Shown: positions 32,823 through 46,212, numbered from the stretch's first letter. The stretch: DNA of 64,000 nt from Ananas comosus (GCF_001540865.1 NC_033630.1:1769147-1833146), one strand, 5' to 3'. Notes: generated by a model from the letters alone, not told the origin. Numbers and translations: made by a program.

Positions 32823-34894
32823 TCACGGGTTAACCGCTCCGCACTCCTTCCGAGTGGATAAGAAAGAAAATAATAATAATAATAATAAATAAATAAAATG
32901 GTAATCTAGAAGGTCTAAGTGCCAGGGCAATCACTGCGAATGAGCACACAAGATTTGTGGCTGCGATGGGAACAAATGATTCGGTGGAGGACATATTTTG
33001 ACCACTTAGTCGGTCGTTAATGATGCCAACACCACTGACTAATTATATTCTTTCAGGTTAAAAAAAATTACATAAAATTTTTTTATAAATTTTTATTTTT
33101 TTATTTTTTTCTCTCATTATTAAAAATCTATTTTTTTTATCCATCAACATTTCAATTTTTTGTTTTTAGTTTCCATTCGTCTGAATTCTATTACTATTTC
33201 GTCCATTTTTTATAATTTAGACCGAAAACGCTTTTCAAAATAATACACATATATTAGAAATTATTTTTTTTATAAAAGAGGTAAAGATAATTTAGTCATT
33301 TTGCCTTTCTTTATTAACGCTATACATTCTGAAAATATTTTTAAAATTTTAAGAATGTAAAATATAATTTTTTTAAAGTCTAAAAGAAAAGATGAAAAGA
33401 CGGGTATTATAAGAAAATTTTAAAACTCTCAAAAAAATGCTAAATCTACAACACAAGAAGTGTGATTCCTACAATCTTCTATCCAAGAGCTATACCGAAT
33501 CATTATCTAATATAATTTATTAAGAATTTGATAGTAGATATTGGAAATTTTAATTTTAAGTCTAATTATTTCATGTTTATAACTGAATTTATTTAAAAAA
33601 AATAAATGGAGAGAGTGATATGCTAACTTTCTCTCTCTCAAAATAACAAAAAAATTTGCAGGGTTTACTGGCCCTTTTAGATTTTTAGTTTGTGAAAAAA
33701 AAATGATAAGATAGGAAGAGAAAATAGAGCAATTAATTAGAGGAGTTATAAGATTACAATCCAAAATGCCTTGTAATCTTAGGACTCCCCGAAAAGAAAC
33801 GTACAAAGACCCTTTAACCTTTTGCCTTTTTGCTGATAAATTTTTAAAATTTTAATTTTGATAATTAAATATAAAAACTTTATAAAATAATTCAAAAAGG
33901 TCCTTTTCTCAATTGTAGTAATTCGTTCTAATAGCATATCTTATATATATTCTTGTTAAGTTTTGAAGCAGATCAGAAAAAATATTTCTTATATTCTATT
34001 ACATGAAAAAAGTAATACAAATTGAAGTTTTCAACTCTCATACTTATGATAAGAATTGAGAAAGAAAAAAAAAATTATATTTTAAAATTCTATAAAATTA
34101 TTATATGCATGATATATGATCAAAATGACTATATAGAAGATTTAATTGAACTTCCATCGAAGATAGAAACTATTAATTTATTTGATAAATTATAGAAGAT
34201 TTAATTGCCAAATAAAAATTTTGAGGGCATGTTTTATAAAAAGTGCTAAAGTTCGGATGATTCTATCAATTTATTTATTTTTATTTTTTTTAATAAAAAA
34301 TTTATTGATTTCGCTATTTTGTAAGATCATAATATCTTTTTTGATTTGCATATTTGGATCGAGTTTTTGAATTAAGTGATCAAATTATCTTTATTCTTCT
34401 TTCTCCCTCTTTATTCTATTATTCGTTTCTCTCCTCCTCCCTGCCGTTTGACATCACTGCGCTCCACCCCACAGAGCTGGCGACGTCGGGCGGTGGACAA
34501 TGACGAGGAGAGAGATGAAGCTGGAGGAGAGATACAAAGAAAAAAATTTGAAAAAAAAGAGAAAAATTTAATTATTTTTAAAAAAAATTGATTTAAATGT
34601 GTAAAATTTAGAAAGACAGCTTGATTTTGCATAATCAGTGGATTTTTTTTAAAAAAAAAACAAATAATTTTTTTCTTATTCTCTTTGGAGAGATTCGTCG
34701 CCTTTAATAAAAAAAACTAAAAGTGAAGATATAGACTGTATGAGTGGACGGGTCGTCGGTCAACACTCAACGAGAAATTGATGCGTGGGAGCAATATACA
34801 CCGATAAGTGGATATAAGCATCCCTTTGATCTCCATCAAACCCCCCACCATTTATGCGTGTCATCATCTCTCTTTTGTTTTTTTCTTTTTTTTT
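32823..34894. other. AT-rich intergenic DNA, no gene recognised
   Basis: Short low-complexity frames only. A brief GC-rich patch at about 34435-34520 gives overlapping frames on both strands. Nothing was identified. Confidence 0.5.
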
Positions 34895-35052
34895 CTTTTT
34901 CGAGAGAGAGAGAGAGAAAGAAAGAAAGGCAGTGTGCTATCTGTTTAATTTATTTTTTAAAAAATAAACTTAGCTGAAAATATAAATCAACTAGAATTTA
35001 AATTTTAAATCTCGAGTACCAAGTCCTTTGCCATTTGCGTTAGGGACGATCG
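34895..35052 (-). mobile_element. tRNA-like SINE copy
   Basis: The plus strand reads a T-rich run, CGAGAGAGAGAGAGAG, CAGTGTGCTATC, the body with AAATAAACTTAGCTGAAAAT, then GTACCAAGTCCTTTGCC and GTTAGGGACGATCGGT. Its 5' half and flank are duplicated next door. Confidence 0.7.
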
Positions 35053-35240
35053 GTGTCATCATCTTATCACTTAGAAAAAAAAATTATCCTACAGATAGAG
35101 ATGTATGCTTACAATCAACTAAAATTCGAATTTGGAATCTCAGATACCAATCATCAGATCTTTTGCCACTTGCACTAGGAACGGTCGGTATCATCATCTT
35201 ATCACTGAGAAAAAAAATTATTCTATGGATAGAAATGTAT
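34985..35240. repeat. Tandem duplication of SINE 5' half plus flank, ~128-bp unit
   Basis: The unit starting AATCAACTAGAATTTAAATT (about 34985) recurs as AATCAACTAAAATTCGAATT (about 35113). Both run through the SINE A-box end into ATCATCTTATCACT. The SINE therefore inserted before this tandem duplication. Confidence 0.7.
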
Positions 35241-36382
35241 CCTGACCCAAACCACTCTTTAGTTTTTAAGGTACCGTTTTATTCGGAAACAAGCTATTTT
35301 TGTCTATTTTTGAAATAGATATAATTTTTGGGATAAGCAAGTGGCGTTTGGACGCGAATCAAAATATCTTGAAGGATAAAAAAAATTACGTTTGGATAAA
35401 ACAAATGCATTGAAATAGTAAGAATAAAAATAATTATGATTGAAAAAAAAAAATTTGTCTAAATAATAAGCATCTAACTATTCTTGATATAATATTTTAA
35501 CAAATTAGTAAATTAATTAATTAGTAACACTATATAAGATGATGAAGAATCACATTAATTAGTGAATAACTATAAAAAATATAAGTCAATATGTTAATGT
35601 TAATAAATTATTTAATTAATTATATTTTAGTTAATATATTAATTTGATAAATTAAAATATTAATTATGCAAATAATTTAAATATTAGTTAATGATTGAAT
35701 AAGCAAATCAATTTTAATTATTTAATTAGCTAATTAATTATAAATAATAAATTAACTACTATTTTCATAATTATTAATTTAATTAGTCAAATAATTCATT
35801 GGTTAATTATTAAAAAATTAATTGCATTAATTAATAATATTTTATATTATTTATAACTTAATTAGTAGAGAGATAAGATGGAAAATAATTTATTTCACAT
35901 AAAGGATGGAATTACTATTCTCCTTTCTTAACGGATTATTCCAAAATAACCTATTAAGAGGAGAATAGAAAATTTTAATGGCTGTTTGGGAGAATAAGAG
36001 GAATAAATCTCTTATTCTCTCCTTTTCCCTCCAACCAAAGATGGTAATATTTTACTGCTTTATTTTTTAATATAACTAAAAATATAAGGCAATTAAAATT
36101 TAAATTTGAAATCTAAATATAAATTATTAAATTTTTTACCACTTACACTAGAGACGAATTGGATACATCATCCTACATTGGACAAGCTAACTATCCCAAG
36201 GCCATAGTCTATTATTTAGTACATAACGAGCAAAGCATGCGTTTTTGTTTCTATTTTTCACTTTCGAACACAATTATTTAGGCTATGTTTAAGTATATAA
36301 ATATTTTATTCAATATATATATATATATAATATAATAGAATATATATTATATATATATAATATATATATTATTATATTAATT
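35241..36382. other. AT-rich intergenic DNA with a decayed SINE
   Basis: TTAATTAATT-type sequence dominates 35460-35870. About 36060-36165 resembles a decayed minus-strand SINE (ACCACTTACACTAGAGACGA matches the A-box end). No gene. Confidence 0.45.
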
Positions 36383-36622
36383 GGAACTGGGCTACTATTA
36401 GTAGCAAAATTCTATTGTTACTATCATTTTTAGCCCTTTGGATCAACTCTTTTCATCATTTCTAACCATTGGATTAAATACTATAACCCAGTGGGGACCA
36501 CTCAACCCTAGGAGGACCACTCAGCTCTAACAGACTAATATCATCCCTAACCCTACAACTTTTCATCCAAGGTTAAAAAATTGATAGCAAAAAAAGTTTT
36601 ACTATTAATAGTATTCAATCTA

Positions 36623-36627
<5 letters not shown>
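36383..36627. repeat. Foldback MITE, family B, copy 6
   Basis: It begins GGAACTGGGCTACTATTAGT and ends AATAGTATTCAATCTAATTC. The interior shares CTAACAGACTAATATCATCC and ACTTTTCATCCAAGG with the element at 13917-14862. TA tracts lie on both sides. Confidence 0.7.

Positions 36628-36677
<50 letters not shown>
36628..36677. repeat. (TA)n microsatellite
   Basis: About 50 bases of TA repeat between the MITE and the LTR candidate. Confidence 0.9.
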
Positions 36678-36679
<2 letters not shown>

Positions 36680-36681
<2 letters not shown>

Positions 36682-37265
36682 TTGTCATGTAGTGTGTCCA
36701 CATTGACAGGCCTTAATTTAATCCGATCCACTTAAGATGTGGATTTATATTTATCCTAATAAGTTGAGGGTAAGAATAAATTATATATTACTTATTAGTT
36801 AAGAAACATATCTTCTAGTCGATATCTATTATGAATATCCTAATCCTAGTCCTTATCTTAATCTCTTTGTGAGATTCAGGATATTTAGGGGTTCCGTTAT
36901 TTTATAAATAGGTCCCCATTTTTCTCTCCCATAAGAGAATACGATTTAATCCGAAAGAAGCCACGATAAATTCTCTTTCTTCTTTCTCTCTGGGATTTTC
37001 ACCTACGTTTCCGGGGTTTTGGAGTGTGGATATAAAAGAGAACTCTAATAGCCCTCTTCAATTGGCATCCGTCGCATCAGATGCGCATCCAATCCGTGAC
37101 GGAAGGCGTATGCGTGGAAGAAGGCGAGAAACGTGGGAGATCCAGAAGCATCGAGACAAGAACGATCCAAGAAGGCTTATAAAACAAGCAATCTGATCCG
37201 ATTTCGATTTTCAAATATGTTGGCTATCCAGTTTGTAAGTTTTCGCTGCCCTAATATTTCCAACA
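36680..37265 (+). mobile_element. Solo-LTR candidate
   Basis: It starts TGTTGTCATGTAG and ends CTAATATTTCCAACA, the TG...CA form of plant LTRs. It contains a TATA box TATAAATA (36903-36910) followed by a UTR-like pyrimidine-rich stretch. The target duplication cannot be scored because both flanks are TA-rich. No gag or pol nearby, so it would be a solo LTR or a TRIM remnant. Confidence 0.45.
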
Positions 37266-37550
37266 TATATATTTAATTATAGTATTTGGTAGATGGTAAA
37301 TAAGGAGTGCAGTCAAATGTTGAAAAATGTGTATTATATTAATTATTCACGCTATTTTTAAAAATAAAAAAAATCATTTCATAGCAAAAATATGTTATTT
37401 TATTAAATTGAAGTAAAACTCATGCTTTTAACTTTTAATTGGACAAAAGATGACCACATAATAAATATATAGCATTTGATAAACGAAATAGTATAAATTA
37501 TAAAGTATTTGTCTCTAAATTTAAACTCCATTTATAATTGTAGGTAGAAA

Positions 37551-38060
37551 ATGTTCTCTTTTTTAGAAAAAGGTAGCAAGCTACCTTCTTCATTTATTAG
37601 AAAAATAAGTTAAACTTACAAATGAAAACAGCCGAGACCTCCGAAAGAAAAAATAAAAATTAGAGGACATAAAAATAAAATGTTAGACAAAGACCAGAAA
37701 AGGACAAAAAAGAAGCTGACAACCAAGGACCGAAAAATGTAGAAGAGAATCTATGGCACTTGGCAATGTCACGTAAACCACGCTGACATCAGGAATCTGA
37801 CGCGTTTTAATGCACGGGTAGGGTTGGGAAACTTCGCTCGGAAAAAAATGTCATTCCTTTCGGTTCAAACAATCCACCAAATGACAGTCAGTAGAGTTAA
37901 AACTTCCAATATCTTCTGGGTGTCCAGTAAACTGAGCGATTTTGACCACAATTATTTTGCCTCCTCTGAGGGCGTTATCAAGACTTGCGGTCCTTCCACA
38001 CTAATATCAACACATGCACCAAACACACTTTGTTCAGCTAAGATAAATCTTTTTTTACTT
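37551..38060 (-). mobile_element. LINE 3'-end remnant (candidate)
   Basis: Read on the minus strand it ends TAATAAATGAAGAAGGTAGC and TTGCTACCTTTTTC after a T-rich 3' UTR with GGAGGTCTCGGCTGTTTTC, the style of plant L1-like 3' ends. The 3' end at 59473-60115 has a comparable word order. No reverse transcriptase motif is visible here. Confidence 0.35.
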
Positions 38061-40015
38061 TATTTGATTAGAATTTGAGAATATTGGAAATACCTTCAAT
38101 AGAAGCATAGTATTGAAACCTTTTAGCTGTTTCTTAATTTATGGTCAATTTATTCCTCCCCCCCAGATGGGCTACAAGAACGCAGTGAACTTCGCCGTGA
38201 AAGCCAAGTGAAAAGCTTAGTTGTTTTTGCCTAAAAGTTCCAATTTATTCCTTCTCCCAACGAGCAACAAAAATATATGAAGATTTTGAGTTAATTCGTA
38301 GAAAATAATTAAAATTATTAAATTTGATGGAATCATCAGTTATCGAAATAAAACCTCCAAAATTTTAGTAAAATCAAAATTAAAAGATGTTAATAAAAAT
38401 AAAAAAAGGTGGAGGGGACAATCTCGTAATTGCCTAGAGTTGAGGTTNTTTTTTTTTTTTTTTTTTTTTTTAACCTTAAGTGACAAGTTGATTCCTCTTT
38501 TACCCTCTTATAGTTACCTATAAATATTCTCCTACAATTAGGTTTGGCTCGTGACCACTTCCGAGTCCAACATTAATTATACCACACCTATGCGCTAGCT
38601 AGCGCACAAATTGACATTGTTAATTAGAAAAAAAAAAAATTTAAATAGTACCATTTTTAGACGCGTGAACCCAAAATAGTCCAAGGTGGAGTTTAATTGG
38701 CTTAGGTTTTCTAAACCTTTATCCAATTTTAAATAAAAAAGTTCAAATTATTTAAAGCTGTTGAAATTGATACTCTTTACTCCATGCAGGAAAAAAAAAA
38801 AAAACCTTTCCTGTAATAGGTGTTATCCTTTTATAGGCGTATTATCTTTTGCGGAAACACTTCTTCTGCTGTAGAGTATGTAGGATATCAAAATTTGAGT
38901 CTCGCTTCGTATTCAAATCTTAATAAAAAATGAAAAGTACTACATGCCGCTCAATGACGAGAACTGTGCCTTTATGGTTTGCTTCACGAAGCAACACTTT
39001 AATATGGGAAGTAAAACTAGAAGTTTCTGAATTGAATTATCTAAGAGTTTTAAACTTGAATCGAGAAATTAATTATTTGAGATTCGTCTACATCTTTTTA
39101 ACTTGCATCGAGAAACCAATTGACCTTCCGGGTCTAAAGGAATAGACGAAGGTCTAATTTAAACTTCATAATTATCGTAACTTTGATGAGGAGTTATTGA
39201 TTGATTTATCTCTAAGGAAGCTATAGGGAGCTTAAATCGAGAAAGTAAAGTAACTTGTACCGCGAAACTAATTGAGCGTCTGGGGTATAGAAGAATAAAA
39301 GGTCCAATCAATACTTCTTAATTCATATAACTACAACGAGAAGCTACTAAAGTCTAAAAAAAGATTTATTTTCAAAGATGCTGTCACGACTTTGCCTAAA
39401 TAATACTTCTGCAAGAACTTTCATATCATTTTACAAACCCTGAACACAATTGACCTAGCTAGCTTATCTCTAAATACTATTTTTGTAAAGCTTTTCATTA
39501 TTAAGCATTAAGGGCTTTTACATTAAATTTCCCTCCAAGCCACCGAATTCAAATTCAGAATCTCACTTCAATGTTTCGTTCGTAAAATCTAGATCATTTT
39601 GGCTAACAATCTAGGTGTTTTTTTAAAGTGAAAGAAATTTTCAAAAGTTAGGCCAAGCAGTGAAATAGAAGACCTTGCAGATATATACACGTAAATTGCA
39701 AGGGCAAAACTACAAGTTTCTATGATGCAGTTTAAATTTGTTAGTAAGATAAATTTGGTTCGGTTTCTGTTTGGTTTTATCGAAAAGCAAAGCACACCCC
39801 CTATATAATTAAGCATGTAACAAATTTACAGGAATATCATTTTCATAATGTAGCTGTTGACGAGGAGGAAAAAGCATCTGCACCATGCCCCTGGTAATGG
39901 AGCTAGCACTACGTGTTATTTATCTATCTTTGAATCTCATGATGTTACAGCTAATTAAGGATCGATGCTCCCCTTTGTGGGTTCACACCGAAAGAATCAA
40001 AGAGGTGGCAAGGTG
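38061..40015. other. Intergenic DNA, no gene recognised
   Basis: AT-rich, with a poly-T block that contains an N (38448) and some related short words such as CGAGAAACTAATTGA/GAGAAACCAATTGA near 39110 and 39265. No coding features. Confidence 0.5.
38448..38448. other. Undetermined base in a poly-T run
   Basis: A single N at the left edge of a T homopolymer, suggesting an assembly ambiguity in the homopolymer length. Confidence 0.95.
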
Positions 40016-40312
40016 CTTTCATTAATTAATTAATCTTCTTTCCTCCTCGTTAGTCAAGATACGGTTTTGCAAAGATCTTAACTTTAAAATAACCTTAAAC
40101 ACGTATTTTCTTTTATCATATAATGGAATTATCATGTTGATCAAGGTTTTATTTTGTATCAAACGCACAGGTTGTTTGTGTATGATAACTCTTTATGTAT
40201 TAACTAGTGTAATAATTCGTACGATGTAATGCATAAATAATTAGAGAAAAAATAAAAAACAGCGACAAGAAAAGAGAAAATAGCGATGGAAGAACTGAAG
40301 AAACGATCATAA

Positions 40313-41358
40313 GGGTGCGTTTGGTTCGCATTATGAAAGATTGCTAGGAATAAAAGATATCTGAGAATCTTATTCCTATTCACAGGGGCGGAGCCATTGA
40401 GGGGCCCACAGTGGCCATGGCCCCCCCTAACTTTTTTAAAATCACATAAAAGTCCTTTGTAATAAAAATTAAAATATTATAAATTTTAATTTTAGGGGGC
40501 CAAATTAATTTTTTTAATAAAATTTGTGTCTCATTTTTTTTTTCAAATTTCTTGGTCATTTTCCTTCAACTCTTACAGTCTTGTTCCTGTTTGAGTATAT
40601 TGTCATTATTGTTACTAGTAATAACTGATCAGTGAATCTGACAATTTTTTTTTTTTATTATCCGAAGTTGAATTTTTTTCCTATCAAATCTAAATCTTGG
40701 CCCTCCCGAATTTTAATTTATGGCTTCGTCCCTGCCTATTCAACCTATTACTAAGAATGTGGAATTCCTGTATTTGGTTCGCATGGTAATATTAATTAGC
40801 CATGTTATTTAATATTACAAAAAATATACAATTAATTTATTAATTTATTTAATTAATTTTAGATAATGTTACCAAAAATTTCAACATCTTTTTAGAAAAA
40901 AAGGGAGAGAGAGTATAAGTTAGAGAGAGAGAGCATAATTAAAAAAATAGAAAGAAAAATATAGTCGAAATTAGAGGGAGTGAGAGAGTTGAAATTTTAG
41001 AAAGAGAGAGAGAAAGAAAGCTTAGTTTAGAGAGAGAAAAAAAGTTGAATTTTAGAGAAAAAAATAAGTTTAGAGAGAGATATAAGGTTAGAGTATAAAG
41101 AAAAATAATATCAATTAGCCGGCGGGTAGGAAGAAAGAAAGAGATTAGACATATTATGATTACCCCAATCCATTAATATGAGGATACCCATCCTCCCTCA
41201 AGGGAATGAGATTAGTACTTTGGGGTGAATCTTATTCCCAAGTGAATCCAATATTACCAACTAGATTACTTAGCGTGTTTAGCCAAATACCGTCATATTT
41301 TTTTATTTCCATTGGATTACTAGAAATCTTTAAAAGATAGCGCAAACCAAACGCACCC
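40313..41358. mobile_element. PIF/Harbinger (Tourist-like) element
   Basis: It begins GGGTGCGTTTGGTTCGCATT and ends TAGCGCAAACCAAACGCACCC, with TAA duplicated at 40310-40312 and 41359-41361. The strong inverted ends and 3-bp TAA TSD mark the Harbinger superfamily. Non-coding. It hosts the hAT element 40383-40734 and is absent from the opposite IR1 arm. Confidence 0.85.
40383..40734. mobile_element. Small hAT-type element nested in the Harbinger element
   Basis: It begins CAGGGGCGGAGCCATTGAG and ends TATGGCTTCGTCCCTG. The perfect 8-bp TSD CCTATTCA lies at 40375-40382 and 40735-40742. It inserted after the Harbinger element. Confidence 0.85.
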
Positions 41359-42536
41359 TAAGGGGTGAGATTTATCTTGCCGATAAAGAAAAATAACAGA
41401 GGAAGAGGAAGATTTCGACTCAATGCAAAAGTGTGATTCGGTTTAGTTTAAGCCAAAAAAAAGAAAAAGAAAAATTCGATTCGGTTCAAGCAAAGAAAAA
41501 AAAATATATATGTGGAGGACTTTAGCCTTGGGAGAGCCCACACTCAATAATAATTGGTTCGGTTCAAGTAAAAAAAATAAAAAATTATATAAAATGCTTG
41601 AGCCGGTTCGGAGTGAAACCTACACCAAAGAATGAAAAAAACATTGCCATATAACAAGTTTAGAAAAAATAATATATAGGTATAAATATTCAATAACATA
41701 CCAAAAATTAGTGGACTTTATTTGTACAATAATTTGAAGGAGAAAAGATAGAAAGAAATTAAGACACTTTGTTGCATCCAATAACAATACAATGACTGGT
41801 ACTTTTGTCCTCCGTGGACCCAAAAGAAAGGACAAAAGGCTAGTCAAGTCAAATTGGGCCCCGGGAAACTATTTAATAAAGATACCTGGTCCACCATGTT
41901 AGATACATGGATCATTTATTCTCCCACTATTAATGTTGTTCACATCTTAACTTTTTATCCAAACCATTCGACTTATATATTATTTTCCTTACTTTTAAAT
42001 TGAAAAGTTTCCCCATTTTTTTAGGTCGTTTGGATTGACTTGACCAAAATCTGCCTCGCAAAGCAATCCAAATCAACCCAACTCGAATCCATTACGTCCG
42101 GTTCGGATCGGCTTCAACTCATTCACTCTATCATATAATAAATCAAACAGAAAGACATGTCTTTATATATAGCAAGATTGAACATTTGTGTGTAGAACGA
42201 ATTCTCCGGTCAGAATGACATGGAAAGGCCCTTAATAAATTTTTTTTTTCATTAGTATTACTCCTAAAGCTTCTAACAATTTTAAGTCAAGCTTAATTAT
42301 TTGATCCGCGAGTTCAACGTGGAAGATAGGAAAAGAACAAGATTAGTAACCAATAAGTGAAGTGATTGTTGTTGCTAATATGAGCTTTAGTTGTAATTAC
42401 GTACACATAAAATATGTTATCTCTGCAAGAAAAAAAAAGATAAAATAGGATAAAAAGATTTTATCTGTTTTCAACTGAAACTAAAACTATTGTATTGTTC
42501 AGCTAAAACTATACTTTTTTACTTTTTATTACTTAA

Positions 42537-42842
42537 TGCCCTATTTGGTTAGGGGATAGGGATAGACCCTTATACCCCTTTATATCCAAACACTAATTTT
42601 TATCAGAGAATAGTAATTCTCGATTATCTATAATAACCGATTATAACTCTCCCCACCAACACCTTCATTTTCTATATAAAACTATCTAATATTTTTTTTA
42701 TTCCATATTATCTATTCAAACGCTACTTTTCTTATCCACTGAAACAACCCAATTTTTATCCAAACACTTTTTTTTTTATCCACATACTTGTATCTATCTC
42801 TATAATAGCTAATTTTTGCTTACACCCGAATCAAATGGTACC
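42537..42842. mobile_element. Tourist-like MITE in the IR1 left arm
   Basis: It begins TGCCCTATTTGGTTAGGGG and ends CCCGAATCAAATGGTACC, with TAA at 42534-42536 and 42843-42845. In the right arm the matching site reads straight through (TTATTACTTT then AAAAAGAAAAACAGG in reverse complement near 47285-47310), so this is a filled/empty pair. Confidence 0.7.
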
Positions 42843-43415
42843 TAAAAGAAAAACAGGTACACGTTTATATGATTCTTTCCCTGTACAATCTAAAGTGGCA
42901 AGGTCAACGGTCTACGGTCTACACGGTCTACGCTGACGCATCCTGTTGTAGACACGTGAAAAGCAAGTCAAGGTCGCTTAGATTCTAGAAGGGTAAATTG
43001 CACAACTATCCCCAAACTCTCTGACTTGTGTTTTCTCGGTCCTTTAATTTTTAAATTTGGTCTCAGTGATTCTAAATATTTAAGTGTTCCATTTTAGTTT
43101 TTATACATAGTTAATGTGAAAATGTGAACTATTGCCTATAAAATTTGTGTCGTCTTATATTTCAACTCTATCGGTTATTGAGTTATAATCCTTTCTTTAT
43201 TAAAAAATTAAGGAGGCATGCGCTTGGTTTTGAAAAGTTATTCCAAAAAATAATTTTCTAATTGAAAAATTATTGTTTTCATCCGTTTCATTTCTAAAAA
43301 AATAGTTTTGAGAAAATCAAAATTCAGATTTTTTTTTGAAAATATTGTATTTTTATTTCTAAACTTTTTATTTAAATATAATTTTTTTGAAAAATGATTA
43401 TTTCCTTTTTGATTT

Positions 43416-45724
43416 TTTTTTTGATAAAGAGTTTTTCACTTTTTTTTAGGAACCAAAAAGAAGGGTGAGTCGGGTAAAAAATCGATAGGATTTGCAGTGT
43501 ACAAAATAACAAGTCGACAACCTAAACATAAAATATATTATTACAACTTCAGAAACTAATCATAAAATATTATTAAAATTTTAAAATTTAAAATATTAAA
43601 TTTAGAAAACTGAGGACTAAAATAAAAATCTCATAAACTAATTGTGCTACTCGCTTTGTAAATATGTCGTCACCAAATGATGTCATGGTTTTAAGGAATT
43701 ATTCCAAGGACTAGGAAGAATCCAACATATCAATCTTTCTGCATCGAGGACAATGTTGAGTCCTTACAAAGGGCCCCATTTGTGATGTAGATATTTAACA
43801 AATTCATATAATATTTCAATTGTATATATAAATTAGAGTAAATTGCATGGTTGGTGCTAAAAAAATGGGTGACATTAGGATTCTTAAATTTTAATTTATT
43901 ATAATTTCTAGCTTGTACTGTTAGAATTATTATCATCAAGTCCTATTATCCAATTTAGTTGACTAAATATTAATATATCATTAACGTAGAACTGATGCAG
44001 TAGCGTTATGATTGATGGTGAGTTACGTTACTTTTATATCAACGATGCATTAATATTTAATCAATTAAATTCGATTATCGAATTTAATTACAACAATTCT
44101 GAAAGTTTAAGCCAAAAATTATAACAAATTAAAGCTTGCGAACTAAAGTGTCACGCGCCTTATAGTTTGAGTACCAAACATGCAATTTATCCTATAAAAT
44201 TAATTAAAAGTTCTATATAATATACGCTCAGTACATTAACAATAGATAAAGATAATATATTTTTCGGTGGTTTAGTGTATGTATGATTTTGTTTCCTTTC
44301 ATATGCTTCAGCTGTAGTTTGGCTTGGGTCTTTGTCAGCTCAGTTTTTGTTTCTACTTTGTCATTTAAGTTTACTGACATGGAGGATGCAATAACAAGAC
44401 TTTCTTTAGCTGCACTCACTCACTCACTCATTAATGTTTTTATTTGGATTAAAAAAAAGAAAAAATAAAGAAAAAAAAAATTATTTTTATATTATTTGAA
44501 TTAAGAGAACAAAAAAAAGTTTCCTCTCCCTTTCTTTTCACTTTGAGAGAAAATTGACTGTGGTAGAAGATTTTTTTTTATCCAAATGAGAGAGAGAAGC
44601 TTTTTTTTTTCCCTCATTTATTTTCTTTCTTCTCCTCATGCAATGGGAGTGTAAAAGACTTTCTTATGTACACATGTTGGCCTCTCCTTTAAGGCTTAGG
44701 GTCTATTTGGATTTTTATTATTATTATTTTTTATTTTAAAGCTTGATCTTTGCTAACTAAAGAGCGGCTTAGCTGCTTCAGGTGAAGAATGCATTAACAA
44801 CAACTTGAATTTGAAGATTCAATATCAATCATAAATCACGATTTGAATAGAAAAATAATAATATATGGCATGAATGGTGGAGAAAATTAAATTAAATCAA
44901 ACTCCAAGCCACGTTTTAGTAAACTTTTGAAGAGAAAACAAAAGAGAAGCATCGAATATTTTATTTTTCAAGTAACTTAAATGAAATTCTATGACTTCAA
45001 AGCCGAAAATTTAAGTTGTAGTTTCTATATCTATTCTAAAGATAAATTATATGAAGAAATTTAATATAGTCCTTCTCCTAATAGTACTTTTTAGATTGCA
45101 TTATATCTAATGATGTTACATTCAAAAGTAGTTCCAAACATATCTGTAATTTACTTTCTTACAGTATTCCTAGAAACTTTCATGTAATAACACTTACTTT
45201 TTGGAAAAAATATATAAATTTTATGTGATATAGTTCGCCAGTGTATACATTTTAACTGACTATTTGGCAATTAATTGAAAGTAAAAACTTAGCAAATTTT
45301 TTATTTTTTTTGGAAAAGAATGCTATTTATATATCGGACTTAAACGTTTCGTAAACTAACAAATAATATTAGAAATAGAAAAATCTATTCACTGGCATAA
45401 TCAATTACATACAATTCACATTGTACGTAACATATTAAAATGGGGACGATACTGAGGTCTAAGCATGATATTGTCCTAATTTGATTGATTCTTTGTATAA
45501 TGAGAGTGTGCGTTCATCGGCACAAATATTGATGCTTTCTGATCAAAATCCAACGGTCCAGATCGAGTTTGACGCCATCTGATGGAAATCCTACGGTTGG
45601 CACGAAACCAGATGCACTGGGCTAGCCCAAATTTGCATGGATGATCCAAACTTAAATTTGTTTCAAACAATTCAATAAACCAACTGGGCCAGCCCAGTAC
45701 TTATTATGGGCCAAATCATCGAAA
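43416..45724. other. Spacer between the IR1 arms
   Basis: About 2.3 kb, AT-rich, with a foldback MITE (43845-44194). A 61- to 63-codon frame pair on opposite strands at about 44228-44468 matches nothing I know. The 45480-45720 stretch has repeated CTGGGCTAGCCC/GGGCCAGCCCAG words. Confidence 0.5.
43845..44194. repeat. Foldback MITE in the IR1 spacer
   Basis: The left AGAGTAAATTGCATGGTTGG is mirrored by ACCAAACATGCAATTTATCC. The arms continue with TTAATTTATTATAATTT and its mirror AAATTATAACAAATTAA. Confidence 0.65.
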
Positions 45725-46212
45725 ATACTATTAATCATTTTTCACAATTTTTTATTTTTAAATAAAAAGTTTAGAAATAAAAATACAATATTTTCAGAAA
45801 GTCCGAATTTTGATTTTCTGAAAACTATTTTTTTAGAAATGAAACGGGTGAACAATAATTTTTTCAATTAGAAAATTATTTTTTGGAATACTTTTCAAAA
45901 CCAAGCGCGCGCCTCCTTAATTTCTTAATAAAGAAAGAATTATAACTCAATAATTGATAGAGTTGAAATATAAGATGAGACAAATTTTGTAGACAATAAT
46001 TCACATTTCACATTAAATATATATAAAAACTAAAATGAAACACTTAAAAATTTAGAATCTCTGACACCAAACTTAAAAATTAAAGGACCGATGAAATACA
46101 AAGATGAGAGTTTGGGGATAGTTGTGCAATTTACCAAACTAGAATCTAAACGACCTTGACTTGCTTTTCACGTGTCTACGTAGACCGTTGACCGTTCTGC
46201 TCACTGCCATGT

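Larger units (their letters stand above)
40016..43415. repeat. Inverted duplication IR1, left arm
   Basis: Reverse-complement matches to 45725-48566 by eye: GTTAGTCAAGATACG (40051) with its mirror CGTATCTTGACTAATTAAG (48519); TTGATCAAGGTTTTATTTTG with its mirror at about 48345-48363; TCAAACCAAAGTCAA-type DNA at 42040-42190 with 47640-47840; and the TTGCACAACTATCCCCAAAC stretch (42995) with 46110-46135. It lacks a gene. It carries a Harbinger element with a nested hAT (40313-41358) and a small MITE (42537-42842), both absent from the other arm. Confidence 0.8.

Noticed and set aside
44228..44468. Opposed 61- and 63-codon frames in the IR1 spacer
   Set aside because: Too short, antisense to each other and without similarity to known families.
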